From Rhytidiadelphus loreus (lineage: Eukaryota > Streptophyta > Bryopsida > Hypnales > Hylocomiaceae): DNA of 64,000 nt. The notes beneath the pieces were generated by a model. It saw only the letters and a program-made list of their open reading frames with translations. It was not told the DNA's origin and did not search any database. Below are positions 33,001 to 46,070 of the stretch, piece after piece. Position numbers and translations under genes: made by a program. Where the stretch lies: assembly GCA_947034895.1 (NCBI GenBank), contig OX344762.1, positions 25,958,760 through 26,022,759 on the forward strand, in the 5' to 3' direction. Each line of letters begins with the position of its first letter. Position 1 is the stretch's first letter.

Positions 33001-36000
33001 ATTATTTCTTTTTTGCAGGAGCTGATGCTGTGAAGTACATTGTCAACCATGCGGAAGTCGCTGCTGTGTTCTGTACCCAAGACATGTTGCAAACTGTGAG
33101 TTGTTGCTGCTGCCCGGACCTTGTAGTCGGGTTCCTTAGCTGAAGATAGAAAGTCCACGTTGGGTGCTACTTGTCGATTATAGTAGCTTTCAAAACAGTT
33201 ATTTCCATTGTTCAGAAATGTACGAAATGGTATCCTGTTTCTATTTGATTATCTTAGTTTTGATTTATTCCTTGACGATTTATTTCAACTCCTAAAGATA
33301 TTGAAGCGTCCCCTTTTGGCCATTTGGGCACTTCGGGGTTAATTGGTTGAATAACTATACAATGCGGAACTGTTCTTGGAATAACTTCTCTCAAATTTCT
33401 GCTTGGATTGGTTGGAGCAGTTACTAAGTTGTCTTTCGGAGCTCCCTAGTTTACGCCTCATTGTGGTAAGCACTGCTGGAATCTCTCTTCTCTGGTTATC
33501 TGATCGGGTTGGTTAACCCTTAAGTGACTAAGGTCTAGCGATATAAAATTTGGCCCTATTTGAATGATTGATTTTCACAATGTGATCAAATGAATATGGT
33601 CAAGCGAATTGGTATCAAAGCCATGAAGCCTTGGTCCTTCACAGGTTAAGTCATCTTTGATCGCTTGTTCTCCGACTGATCGAGTTTGAAGGCGCTTTGT
33701 ATGGTTTTTACTTTGCTTTTAATTTTTCAATTAAATAAACGGAAGCCGAGTTGTGTAGGTTGTGGGAGGTGCCGAGAATTTTGTGCCGTCACTTCCACCT
33801 CAGTTAGGAATTGAAGTCGTGCCCTTCTCTCGACTTGAAGCTCAGGTAACACTACAGTTCTGTGAAATAGAGTGTTTATGATGTTACGCAAATCACATGA
33901 AGGTTTCTAGGCAACGTTGGGCTCACATTGTTTGCAATTTCATATCAGAACGCTTAAAGCATCTGCAGAAGTTTTGGCTTGCTGCTTTTCTATGATAACA
34001 ATCTGCTTAGTCATTCACTATGTATCAAGCCTTTGTTGTTGGATAGGAGAGCTGTGAATATTAGTTCTTAACCCCTAGATGCCTAGATGGGTCAAAAGTT
34101 TCTGCTTCCACATCTTGAGAAGATGAAATAAATCATTGAGGACGCATCAAAGAAGGTTGTAAAGATAGAGAACTCATATCCTAATTTTTTGAACATTAGA
34201 ACTATTTTTTAAAGTTACTATAATTGACTTATTATTGACTATTATCTTCCAAACTGGACTTTCTATTTTAACGTGGGCACTAGGGGTTAATGGATTGACG
34301 AAAATGAGTCCATTCTCTCAATTTATTTTTTCTCAGTGAATTAAAAGAGGGGGGCCACTAAAGTTTTGTTGAGTTATTTTGTGAACAGGGTAAAGCAGAT
34401 CAGCGAGCATTTGTGACACCTAAACCACATGACCTGGCCACCATATGTTACACTAGTGGCACCACTGGTGTTCCTAAGGCACGTGATATAGAATCGTAGG
34501 CTCTAAACAATAGGTGTGTTGCTGGTTAACGTGCTAATGTCTGCTAAGCAAAACCGTTGTTACCTCTAAATTGATGTCATTCCCATGTATACCATAATCA
34601 TCATTTGATCCTCACTGATTGTTGGATCATCTAGGTTTGGAGTCTACTCACTTATTAATCTGTGTGATGGATAGTCTTACAATTTGGGCCTATTTCTTGC
34701 ATTCGTCAACCATATGATAATCAACTAAAGTTCTCTAGTCAAGAGTACTTGAACTCTCTTGCTCTACTCAGAAAGGAAAGCACTAGTTTTGTTTGGAGGT
34801 TCTTAGGAAGGCTTTTGTTATGTATGATTTCGACATGAAATTTATCCTGTGATTAGGGTTCAAATCATTTGTTGCAAAGACTAACTTGGGTGTGTTGAAA
34901 ACAGGGAGCAATGTTATCACATTACAATTTAATTGCAAGTGCTGCTGGAAGTAGTAAAGCCGTACCCATCCTTTCCTCCGATGTGTAAGTTAACATAGCT
35001 TTTCTTAACCCATTAGTGTCGAAATGGCCAGATATCTGGAATTGAAATAATCATTTATGCTTCGAAATTGGTACCGATTGAAAGAAGCTTCAACAAAATG
35101 TATCTTTAGAAAGAAGAAATTGTACCCTACTTTTTGAACAACAGAACTATGTTTTGAAAAGTACTATATAATTGATTACTACCTTCCAAAGTAGACTTTC
35201 TATTTTCAGCTTGGACACGTAGGGATTGCTTCTGCGTCTGTCACTGAATTTCGCAGCAGCAATGCGATGTTACGTTTTCTTATAAATGTATTGAATTTTG
35301 TCCAGACATATTTCGTACTTGCCCCTAGCTCATATTTACGAGCGGATGAACGTGCTTGTTATGCTGCATTATGGTGTGGCGGTTGGGTTCTATCAAGGGG
35401 TAAGAAGCACCTTTTTATCATTTCCATATTTTTTTTTACAGGAATGGTTATAGAGCTAGAACTGTGTTTAATTCAGGGTTAAATTTCAAAATTAAACTTA
35501 TTCTCGAACTTTTAAACACCAGAAAGATACGGAGAAAGAAAATCGTTCCCGTAATTTTTAGGGAAGTCCCCCGACGGCCGTAGTGATTATTCGTAGGCGC
35601 CCTTGATCAATGTGAGAATAAGGAGACCTTCCCATGAATCATGAGGAGGATTCTCTTTCTGATTCTGTATAAAAGTTCCTAAAACAGTCTTGGTTTAATG
35701 CGTTTTTATATCGTTTTCTTCATTTCACTCTTGAAATATTCGCGTGATTGCTATGTGGAATCTCATATATTCTTCGTGGTCAACTCATAGGATATCTTGA
35801 AGCTGATGGAAGACCTGGAGACTCTGAGACCTACACTGTTTGCCAGTGTGCCACGCCTCTACAACCGCATTTATGACAAGTTAGTAGCTTTGGAATATAA
35901 GTAGATGTTTGGCAGTTGCTAGGTTTTGCTACGTTAAATGGTCATTGTCTCTGACTGTTGGTGAAGACTTGTCTATTTTCTTTGTAGACACAAATGAGTT

Positions 36001-36731
36001 TGAATTTCATAATTTACTTGAACTGTTACTCATCATTAACTAATTGCTCTTCCTGAACAGAATAACTGGAACAGTGAGGGCTTCAGGTGGACTCCGTGAG
36101 AAGCTGTTCAACATTGCGTACAACTCCAAGAAACAGGCAATAGAGAGAGGTGAGTATTAAAACTGTATTGGTTTATTTTTATATCCTCTACAAGGGTTAT
36201 GTATATGTCATGAAAAGTAAGTACTGCTCATTTCCATACGACATCAATAATAGTAGATTTAAAATACATCTATTTTGTATAATGACATGTACGTACATCT
36301 GCTTCCATCTTGCAGCGAGCTAGTTGCATTGCTAGCTACGTATATCTGCTTCCACTGCAAGTTACATTGCTATTTTGTTGAAAATCATGTGAAGAAAAAA
36401 ATGCTATCCTGCAGGAAAGTCTCCCTCACCTATTTGGGATCGGTTGGTTTTTAACAAAGTGAAGGCAGCTCTGGGAGGACGAGTTCGTATTATCGTGTCA
36501 GGCGCTTCACCAATATCCCCAGATGTCATAGACTTCTTAAGAATGTGAGTTTCCCTGGAAATTGGCATTTTCTCTATAATCTGTTATTGCTGTTAACAAT
36601 GTTTTTAGTAAACTTCAACTTTTTCAGGAATTTTTAGAGAGCTTCATAATGAGTTGTTAAGATTCTGAGTTTCTCATGTCAGTGCATATACATACATACA
36701 TACATACACACATACACACACACACACACAC

Positions 36732-36819
<88 letters not shown>

Positions 36820-39800
36820 CTCCAATTAGTTATTTTGATTTACTCAATTGAATTGTGTAGCTGTGGATCTCGGGTGTCAGGTGTTCAATTAGTAAACTTA
36901 CTTTACCCATCTGCGAAGGGGAAAATGACCGATTCACCTTTTCAGTAAAGTTTACAAGCTTGACAATTGGTGCAGCTTAAGAGCCTGAAAACAGACTGAA
37001 TATTCTGTAACAGTCCTTTCTTTGAAACGAGCCTTCTGCACTGCTTCATTATGTTATACGCATTTTGTGTCTGCAGATGTTTTGGTGGTTATGTTTCAGA
37101 AGGCTATGGCATGACGGAGACGTCATGTGTTATTTCCGGCACTCTACCTGGCGACAACACGTCTGGGCACGTGGGAGCACCAAGCCCATCTTGTGGTAAA
37201 TTCCGTCATTTTTTCTTCATTTACTGTTGACTGTTGTGAGGATCCAAAGTTCAGTACTCTCGTGCCTTGCATCTTTCTTTGTTGATGTGGTACGTAGTTT
37301 TAATCCCTAAATCCCAAATTGGGTCTCATGTTTTTTTTAAAGCAGAGTTGAGTAACTCATATGAGGACTTTCTTTTGTCCAATTTTGACCATCACATGCA
37401 ATGTTCTCAATTGATTCTGGTTTTTTAAATTTGACTACATCTGAATTATTCAGAATACAATCAATCGAAATGGTCTTCTGAAAACCATGATTCCTTGGCT
37501 AAGTTTTATTGAAATATGTGTCCTCATGTATCAGAGGTGAAACTTGCTGATGTTCCGGAGATGGAGTACACAAACGATGACAAGCCTTACCCTCGAGGGG
37601 AGATTTGTGTTCGAGGCCCCATTGTATTCCAAGGCTACTACAAAGACGAAGTCCAAACGTAGCTTTTCAACCCCACTCATGCATTTGATTATCTGAAGTG
37701 GAAAAATATTTTGTTCGGAGAATTTTGTCTTAGACTTGGTTCTAAGTCTTATTCAGTTCCCAAGTAGTTGACCATCCACTGTTCAAAAGTTCCAAACTTT
37801 CTCAGGATTCAGAATTTGTGCCAGCAATTTTTTTGGTCATTTTTGGTCGCAGAGTATATCTCTCAGCATAGAAAAGTTGTGCTATAGTGAATGCAGGAAA
37901 CTAAGAGTCTTGAGGGCCAAATGACTATGGAATTTCTTCTAATGCTTAACTAAAGCTGTTCGTATTTCAGACGGGAAATTTTTGATGGAGAGGGATGGTT
38001 ACATACTGGCGATATTGGGTCTTGGTTGCCTGGCGGTCGGCTTAAAATCATTGACAGGTACTTAACAAGCATCACTTCTCTTATATTTGTTTATTTTGAA
38101 ATCTCCCATAGTTAATGCCTTGTGTATTCCACTTTCGTTGGAACTGTAACTAAGGCAGAGGATACTGGTTGCGTCACTTCAATTTAAGCATTTCACCAAT
38201 ATTTAGGAGTGCGTTTTGTATGAGATTTCGCTATAGAACTGTGGAGAGATCACTTTGAATACCAGAGCCAAACACCCTGGAGATCAAATTCTTATCAGTA
38301 TGTATGAATTTCTTGCAATCATTGAAAGTAGGAAGTTATAGACTATACTTGTTATAGACATTTAGCAAAGCCATGCTTACTCCACTTGCTAATTGAAGTG
38401 TAATGGAAGAAATGAGTTGCTGTTGGTAACACAAGGGTCAGAATATCAGGATCAAAGCCTTTTCGGTTTTAGAATTGATTTGCTGGAAGAGTATTATGTG
38501 CACTTACTGATTTTGGTGGAGTCTTTTCATTACCAACTGCAGGAAGAAGAATATTTTCAAGTTGGCTCAAGGAGAGTACATTGCACCTGAGAAGATAGAG
38601 AACGTCTACCTCCGTAGTCGATTCATCGTACAGTGTTTTATTCATGGTGTGTATTTTCATTCTATTGTTTTAACTTCTTTTAATCTATATTTTCCACAGC
38701 TTGTTTGTTTGTGATCATGAGGATGGTTCCTCATGAATTTACTAGGTCCCTTTAACAGTATCCGTGTAGTAGGGTTCATTCCTTGTATTCCATGGGATTC
38801 ACTTTTACTATTCTTGGGTTGGTGTCGGGCATGGATCAAACTGGTAAATCATAACATCTTTCATCTTCTTGTGATTGGAATATATGAAAATCGTTATTGT
38901 TGATTTAATGTCAAGTTACATCAACGTGCGGATTGGATGAATTGAGACCCTCTACATTCTGTATCATCACAATTCATTTGGTGCGTTTGCACAGGCGATA
39001 GTTTCAACGCCAGTCTTGTAGCAGTGGCTGTTATTGATCCAGAGACTCTACCTGCTTGGGCGAAATCGAGGGGTATTAAGGCAAGTATTTAGATTTTTTG
39101 ATGATCATTTCCAAGACTTCTCATGACTTCTTACTGCGTGAAGCTCAAAATTAAGATTTGAGATGCTGGTTTTCATTTTTACTTTTAATTAAATTTATTT
39201 ATTTTTTGTTGGGAATGAATCATTCAAGGATTCTAGCAAAATATACCAATAAAATGAAGAAACCATGCCTTACATTTTGGGAATATTATTAATATTTTTG
39301 AAAGTTACTATAATTGGCCATGATCTTCCAAACTAGACTTTTATTTTTAATTCAGGCCTGAAGAGGTTATAAACTGGAGAGGAGCACAAAATTCGCTTTG
39401 GATGTGATGATTTTTGACAAGGCAGTCTAGCTTATCACTAAATGGGATACATTGCTGTTGGTGGAAGCAGCATGCGGATGATTTGCAGGAACTTTGTGCC
39501 GATCCTGTTGTGAGAGCTGCTGTACTCGCGGATATGGATGCTGTTGGCCGTGAAGCTCAGGTTTGGTCTTTCTCATTTGGGCACTATTATACAATATTTT
39601 CCATTGACAGCACAGTGGTATAATTTTTGGATTGTGTTCATTTCTTCTGTCACATTATGTGGCTGCTGTACGACAGTCTGAAGCTCATCTGGAACAGTTT
39701 TAAATGTTGAACACTTGTGGATAGGGACGGTTTAAGGAATCCGGTTTATTTATGAAAAATCCTTACCTTCTGATGAGCAGAATTTGAAAATCTCAAACAA

Positions 39801-40726
39801 TACTGTTGGACTGAGTATTGGCGTTTGAGAATAATGTTAATTTTTTGGATCTGATGTTCATATTTTTTGTGCGCCTACGCTGGGTTTTTCATAAAGGAAT
39901 AATTGATTTGTGTTCTTCTGCAGTTACGAGGGTTTGAGTTTGCCAAAGTTGTGACATTGACAGCTGAGCCTTTCTCACTCGAAAATGGATTACTTACACC
40001 CACGCTCAAGGTAAGACGTTCACTTCTGTTTCAAAGATCAGTCTCTTAGAGAACTGCTGTATGAGTGACTTAGACCTCTTTAGTATCGTATCTCCCTCTC
40101 TAATATCACATAATTTGCTCTCTCACCAAACCTATTTCAAAAACTCACTCTCAACTCTCATTATGACACTGTTATGTGGCAAGAAGTTGCACACATAGAT
40201 GGGAGAAGGATTCTAGATCACCTCATTGATTCCTGACACCCTAAGTACTTCTGTAGTGTCGTTTTTATGTACAACATTATCAATCATCACAATGTTAATT
40301 ATAGGGATCTATTGATAATCAAGTGCATTTTGGGCACCTGGGCTGTAATATTAAGGAGATCTGAGTGTACTTCTATTTTACTTGTACTTTGAATATTTGC
40401 TTAATAGTATTATTATATAGAAGTTAATTACGCCTTGGCCTCTGGAATCTAACTGCATGGGGGCCCCAAAAAATGACTGGGATAGTTTGAATACTTGAAA
40501 GTGTGATACAGGAAATGATAGTGTGGCAAGTGTGCATATCTTCAAACACGTCATTTTAGAGAGAATGTTTGAAGAACTGTGTTTTTTTTTGACCTAACGA
40601 TACTGTGGGAACATGCAGTTGAAGAGACCACAAGCGAAGGCTCGGTTTGCAAAGGAAATTGGTGAGATGTATGTTGAGATTGCGGGAATGGAGAAATCAC
40701 AATTACCATTGCGATCCAGCTTGTAA
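30033..40726 (+). CDS. Peroxisomal long-chain acyl-CoA synthetase (LACS6/7 type), 24 coding exons
   Basis: Activates long-chain fatty acids with ATP and CoA, the step before peroxisomal beta-oxidation. Exons: 30033-30114, 30883-30933, 31334-31394, 31656-31733, 31917-31988, 32427-32508, 32685-32790, 33019-33095, 33421-33465, 33759-33845, 34389-34478, 34905-34984, 35306-35399, 35791-35879, 36061-36149, 36415-36544, 37077-37195, 37535-37658, 37971-38057, 38543-38646, 38995-39080, 39471-39560, 39924-40010, 40619-40726. They sum to 2118 nt, 705 codons plus TAA, with phases continuous throughout and near the family length of about 700. The start is supported by an in-frame TAA 12 nt upstream. Residues 14-22 (RLRMLNAHL) fit the PTS2 pattern R-L-x5-H-L. 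AMP-binding motifs: [10 protein letters not shown] at 268-277, GYGMTET at 447-453, GWLHTGD at 527-533, and a linker '[20 protein letters not shown]' from 548. The protein ends in Ser-Ser-Leu, a possible weak PTS1. No defect is seen. Confidence 0.95.
34479..34904 (+). other. GC-AG intron of LACS (after coding exon 11)
   Basis: The exon ends '...gttcctaag' and the intron begins GC ('aag|gcacgt'), ending at 'gaaaacag'. Joining here restores the uninterrupted motif [16 protein letters not shown], so the GC donor is required by the conserved protein sequence. Confidence 0.88.
36700..36818. repeat. (CA)n-(TA)n microsatellite in a LACS intron
   Basis: A short 'cata'/'caca' tract is followed by about 85 bp of pure TA repeats (36734-36818) in the intron between coding exons 16 and 17. 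It gives a spurious Tyr-Ile frame. It is likely to vary in length between individuals. Confidence 0.95.
39081..39470 (+). other. Second GC-AG intron of LACS (after coding exon 21)
   Basis: Donor 'attaag|gcaagt' (perfect consensus apart from GC) and acceptor 'ggaagcag'. The join gives '...[14 protein letters not shown]...', in agreement with the family. The intron also contains a copy of a dispersed 'gaaagttactataat' repeat. Confidence 0.88.
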
Positions 40727-42698
40727 AAATATATGCTTCATCGGCACTGCACTTGACCTCAATATTGGTTTTGTCTCTACAGATTATGAGTCAATAGTTT
40801 ACACTTTGTGGAATGTTCAACTAGGACTTTGCATATATGTTCTAGAATTCATCCTTGTACGATGAATAGTAACTAAGAAGCATGCCATTAAGGTATGTAC
40901 ATCTAAATGCATCCAAATAAGCTTCTTAATGAAAACTGCCTTAATTTTTGTTAGGTCTTGGTGGCAATTTAGCAAGGATTCATCTTAGCATGTTTTTTTT
41001 TGACACCATATGAATGTATTATGAAACTTTAAGGTGCAAATTATAGGTCTCTTCCAAAATCAACTCTATAGTTTGTTTTGTGATCATTTAAACTCGAATG
41101 TACATGGATTGATTTAAATGAGGGTTAAAATTAGGTATAGATACCTTATACTTCTAGGAACTTGGTATTATGAAGTATATTTATTAGATCTAAATCAAAG
41201 GGGAGGAGGTTTTGCATTGACATAAGCTACATGTGAGTTTGAGTTGGACTTTATTTAAAAAATAAGTCAATTCTCTAGCTATAATGGGAAATACATAGTG
41301 TGTGCCAAAGGTATTAATATTGGAATTAGATACAACAATGAAATATTGAAGCTTTTGATTGCTCAATTGGGGATGAATGGAATGAAGAGTGTGTTATGTC
41401 TACATTAAATTATAGGACCACTATGACCTATCCTATTGTCTCATTGATTGGTAGGAATATCCCATATTAAATAAATTTTGAACTTTCACAAAGCCCTTCA
41501 AGAATTGACATGTAAAGCTATTTATTGAAGGCTAGAGATGATAGCCTAAGTATACAAATATGTACATAATTGTGTTGCTATCTTTCATCAAGTACCCATG
41601 ATCTTTCTAAAATCAAGAATTCATTCATAGTACTAAAGATTCAAATGACAAGAAGTACCCAATGTCTTGTTGTCCAATAAGAAGCATTTCATTGTAGAAA
41701 CATCATGAGCCATTAATACTTAGTTGCACCAAATTTGTCCTTTCCCATATAAAGTATTCCTTCAATGTACTTAGGAATTGAATGAGAAGAAGTATCTAAT
41801 GTCCCATTGCCCAATAAAAGGCATGCACTTTTGTATACATCATGATGTCAAAAAAGGGTGGAAATAGGGAGAAAATATCATTCCTTCTTTGACAAGTACA
41901 CATTTAAATTCAATTAAGGTCCTCAATCAAGGTCATTGTAGAGGGCACTTTGAGGACCTAAATTTCTTCTACTATGATATCCACACAACTATAATTGTTG
42001 GTAGGCCTTGGTTATGCATTAGATTTTAGAAGTGCAAATAGATCAACTATAACCTACCCTATTGTCTCATTGATAGATAGATATATCATATATATGTCCA
42101 CTAATATGTAAAATTTTGATACCCACACAACTATGGTTGTTGGTAGACCTTGATTAGGAATTAAATCTTAGATTCACAAATAGTCTAATGCATAAAATAA
42201 AAAAAATTGACTACATAGAAAACTTGACTATATTTGTACTATATATACAACAATACCAAATTTTAGTTATTAAAACCAAATTACAATCATTAAATGTGTA
42301 ATAGAATGCACATTGTAATTCCAAAAAATTGTCAAAATTTTCTATATTAATGCTATTGATTTGAACTTGCTTTGGTAGTTACACCTCAAGACCAATATAA
42401 TACAAGACTTCTCCAGTCTATTATTATATTATTTAGTCACTTAGGTATAAAGTGGTCAATAGTTGAATTACATAAGCATCATTTTTTACCCCTAAAAGTC
42501 CTCATTTGGTAGGAAAATGTAGATTTGGAGTCTTTTACACAATATAAGAATCTAGATATAAAATCTTTGATTTTTGCAAGTTTTCAAAACACCAAGTAAC
42601 CATACTAATCACATCATTGAAGAATAGACAAAATTATTTTTCCAACAATACTTGAATGTAATTCATCCATTTCTTGTAACTCCTACATTAACATCAAG
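40727..42698. other. LACS 3' flank and intergenic repeats
   Basis: No gene supported. From 41380 to 42180 short phrases recur in direct order (for example 'cctattgtctcattgat' at about 41432 and 42058), which indicates a diverged internal duplication. The polyadenylation site of LACS is not pinned. Confidence 0.4.
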
Positions 42699-42915
42699 AA
42701 AGTAACCCCCTTTTCTTTCAATATTGTTTCAATATTGTTCACAGTAGAGTATTAAAAGTATATCGTGTCAAAACTGCAAACAATATGCAACAATACCATT
42801 GCAATGGGGGGATTGCATTTGCACCTAAACTATACTATCGCAGTACTGCAACAATATACTTTCAATACTCTACTATGAACAGTTTGAAACAATACTAAAA
42901 TAATGGGGGACTTTT
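42699..42915. mobile_element. Hairpin MITE, about 217 bp
   Basis: Arms 'aaagtaaccccc...' and '...gggggactttt' pair, and the pairing continues inward through 'agtagagtatt' and its complement 'aatactctact' and an inner 'attgcaatgg' palindrome. Short terminal sequences and full-length pairing mark it as a MITE. Confidence 0.7.
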
Positions 42916-44888
42916 TCCCGATGAATCTCTTAGAAGACATTCATAATCCACCTAGTGGAGGCCAAGGATTCTTCGGTAAATAAAAGAAGATTCTAGATTC
43001 TAAATAAGAGTAAATGTTTTTTGGACACTAAGAAAAAACTACGAATTTCCAAAGTTCTAATTACACACATACCCAAAATCGATCCAAGGCACTTATGTTC
43101 AGATGGTGTACATTTTAGGCAAGAATCTGTAGGGTTGCTTTAGAACAGTAGAATTTGCAACAGGTTACCTTACCCTACTTTCACACTGTCTACGTTCATG
43201 GCACAGAAACCTTAGCTGAGTCGTGGAATAACTTTCCAATGTTATTTATGTCGCAGTCAAAGGAGCTTTACATCGTGTTATTGAGCCCCAACCGACGCTC
43301 CATCGCCAATGAGACACGCAGATACCATCAACTGACAGGACCACACCGAAAGTGCAATAAATTTGTGCTACACTGAAATTTTTACAAGATGCAACATTTT
43401 ACTCGTAACATCAACAAATATCTAATCATAATTTCGGTTTCTAATTAACTAAATCATAATGACCATGTATTGACTCATTCTGTTTTGAGTCGAAAATGAT
43501 ACTTATACGACAATCAAACTTAAGCCAGAATTCAAAGAACTTATTATGATTAGTTTAGCACACAGTAGAGTTAATCGTAAAGTGAACCCCAGTTTGTACG
43601 AGGGGTGTCAGAGGAAGGCTTAACTAAGAATAGAACACATAACCAAACTCCATCACACCCCAGTTTGGATGCTTCAAAGAGTTTCGTCCTGTGCTTTTCT
43701 CAAACTCCAGATCCGGCTCCGGCTCCTGGTCCCTCATTGCACACACTTTACGATTAACTCTAGTGATTGCATTTTTTGGTGAAGTGAATTTGGTCCCATT
43801 GTGCACTGGGGTCAGTGTACACAAATGGTTTACACCATCGGTTGGTACGATAGTTCTCAGCAATTTGGATTTGTGCAACCCCCCCAAAGTGAGAAACGGA
43901 AGGCAAAAAGAATCTACAAGATCAAACTCCTAAAGAGCTGGGATCCTGACCTGCCAGACGATGCTGATCACACTCGTCATTTTCTCAACCTACCGCTGCG
44001 TCGTGAACGGGCCAATTAATGAGCTGGAACTCCTATCATTGTTGTCTTGTAGCCAGCTTTTAAGGTGTCCTGTGTTCGGACATTTATTCCTGCCCCACCT
44101 CTATTGTGATGGAATTGTACAGAACGTACCTCCGTACTATACAAGCTGGGCTCCACGTACGACCACAAGGGTTGGTTGTGGACAACAGCCGAATAGACGT
44201 CCTGTTCTGCACACGAGACAACTAAAAACAGATATTTGAGGTTTCAGTCCCCTAGATACTAATCATCTGATTTTGGCCTTGACACAAATCTCACTGTTCT
44301 GAGCGAATAACAACAGAAGGGTCACACTAATCCCCCAACCGACCACCTTTTCCAGTCACGATTCTAGTTTTGGAAATTCTCCGGACTGCAAAGCAGAGAA
44401 AGAGTCATAAACGCGTCTCAATTGTACATACCTTGCAACCATGACAGTTTCGATGGGTCGACCATCCACAGCCAAGACGGCACCACGAAACAAACGTACA
44501 GCATAAAGAGTCTAGTGGTCCAGCTGAAGGTTGCAACATGAGCGTCACCGAACCAGAAGATGTCCCAGAGCTCCTCAAGAGTGTAAAAATCAGCATATTG
44601 CACATCACAACTTCATATCCTGGTTCATCCATTCTGAGCACTAGAATTCAAGTAATAGGAGGGACCACTAGCCTTTGCAGAAGCTTAAAGCAGGAAGAGT
44701 GGCTTATATAGTGAGAAACGAGTCGAGATGGATTGGCAATTCGGCAGTCTCTTCTACTCCACCTTCTTGGACGACATTCTATTGTTTTCTGCTTGTAGGC
44801 CTGGATAAGAAGGGGCCTGCAATCACTTCATCTCAATTCTTCTTGTAGGCCGACAATTACTTCGAAACAAGTTCGAGCTCCCGCCAGT
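42916..44888. other. Intergenic DNA with weak coding hints
   Basis: Several short overlapping frames lie between 43150 and 44640 on both strands, none with a recognised domain. A 19-bp inverted pair ('agagttaatcgtaaagtg' at 43567 and its complement at about 43746) could form a stem. On the minus strand a possible exon ends at a good donor 'gcaag|gtatgt' near 44432, but all three frames upstream are plausible and I cannot assign it. Confidence 0.3.
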
Positions 44889-45161
44889 ATGATCTTCATT
44901 GTTGTGAAAAAGGTGAAGCCTGTTGATCTTGAAAAGGATCATGTAGACATTGAAGCCATTCGAGAGAGGCTATCCAAGAGGTTTCGCAAGGACGTCCACC
45001 ATCTTGGCACCATTGCACCTGCAGCTGACAGCAGAAGAGCAGCTGGAGAGGACCTGCGAACACTCAAGCAGCAACTGGCGGAGAAATTCAAGAGCTTCAA
45101 AGTGCCGACGCTTTGTGGGGTTAGATATCGCCAAATCACTAGTTTTCGTATAAGAGACTGA
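44889..45161 (+). CDS. Possible small charged protein, 90 aa
   Basis: A 90-codon frame starting 'MIFIVVKKVKPVDLEKDHVD' is rich in Arg, Lys and Glu and would form amphipathic helices (residues 20-75, with 'LRTLKQQLAEKFKSF'). It may be a single small gene or an exon. No family is recognised, and two other frames are open over the same DNA, which weakens the call. Confidence 0.3.
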   Translation: MIFIVVKKVKPVDLEKDHVDIEAIRERLSKRFRKDVHHLGTIAPAADSRRAAGEDLRTLKQQLAEKFKSFKVPTLCGVRYRQITSFRIRD

Positions 45162-46070
45162 GTGACCTCAAGACTATTGAGTACAACACTCAAAAGAGAT
45201 ATAATCTTAATGTGAACGCCAACTAGGGATGTGAGAATTACCTATGTAGACGAGAAGCAGATAGGGTTGTTGGCTCAATCGTTAAGCATCCTAGAGTTCC
45301 AAGCGTTGATATTGCGTTACCAGAGCACAGTTTTCTTTAGTACTCGGCAATTCCTCAATAATGTCTATAATGAGAAATCTGGAGGTCATGATACGGTGAC
45401 CATGATCATGATCTGAGCAGGAGCTGAGCAGAATTTCATGTACATGAATAATCTCGAGGGCAGTAACCTCAGATTGTGTCCCGTTTCAGAAAACTACCAG
45501 ATATATAAAGAAATAAAAAAGAAACGAGCAGCTGTTACATACAATCTCGTCTTCATTGTCTTCCATTTGAACTTCACAAAGAATGACAGAAGTGATCCCA
45601 AGCAGCATTGCATAACTATATGAAGATAAACAATCGCACAAGATTAAAATCCTGACATGTTCAACTACTTCCATGCAAATTATATCAAATTCATCTGACT
45701 TTATTTCGTAGAAATCTGACAAAGTCAATTTTCTGCTTTAATTTTTGTATACATTCCTGAATCAATTTCCTCATAAATCCTCTACTACGAAGGTAAAAGT
45801 GGTCTCGTTTCTGCTAATTGAAACCTAATTCCATAACCCATACTCACAAGGACGTTCATACATTGCAATGTCAATCTTGTTTTGATTATTGGTTATTGAA
45901 CTTCGAATAATTTAACAGAACCTCGGAGTAAACTACGATAAAACTCTTCAAAAATTCTCCCAACAGACTGCTCTGGAAGAAACTGCTCTGGATCCACGGA
46001 TATCCTCGTCTATGAGTCACATGTTACGAAAGCTAACTGCGTCAATAGTGATTGTTCAGCAAGACCTAAT
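45162..46070. other. Intergenic DNA, 3' flank of GrpE
   Basis: No supported gene. Includes the downstream side of the GrpE gene (minus strand), so the 3' untranslated region lies in the last few hundred bases. Confidence 0.4.

Noticed and set aside
36676..36948. 90-codon frame with a long Tyr-Ile run
   Set aside because: Translation of a (TA)n microsatellite within a LACS intron.
43691..44239. Three overlapping plus-strand frames of 72-92 codons
   Set aside because: No domain, mutually overlapping in different frames, no splice support; kept only as a note in the gap entry.
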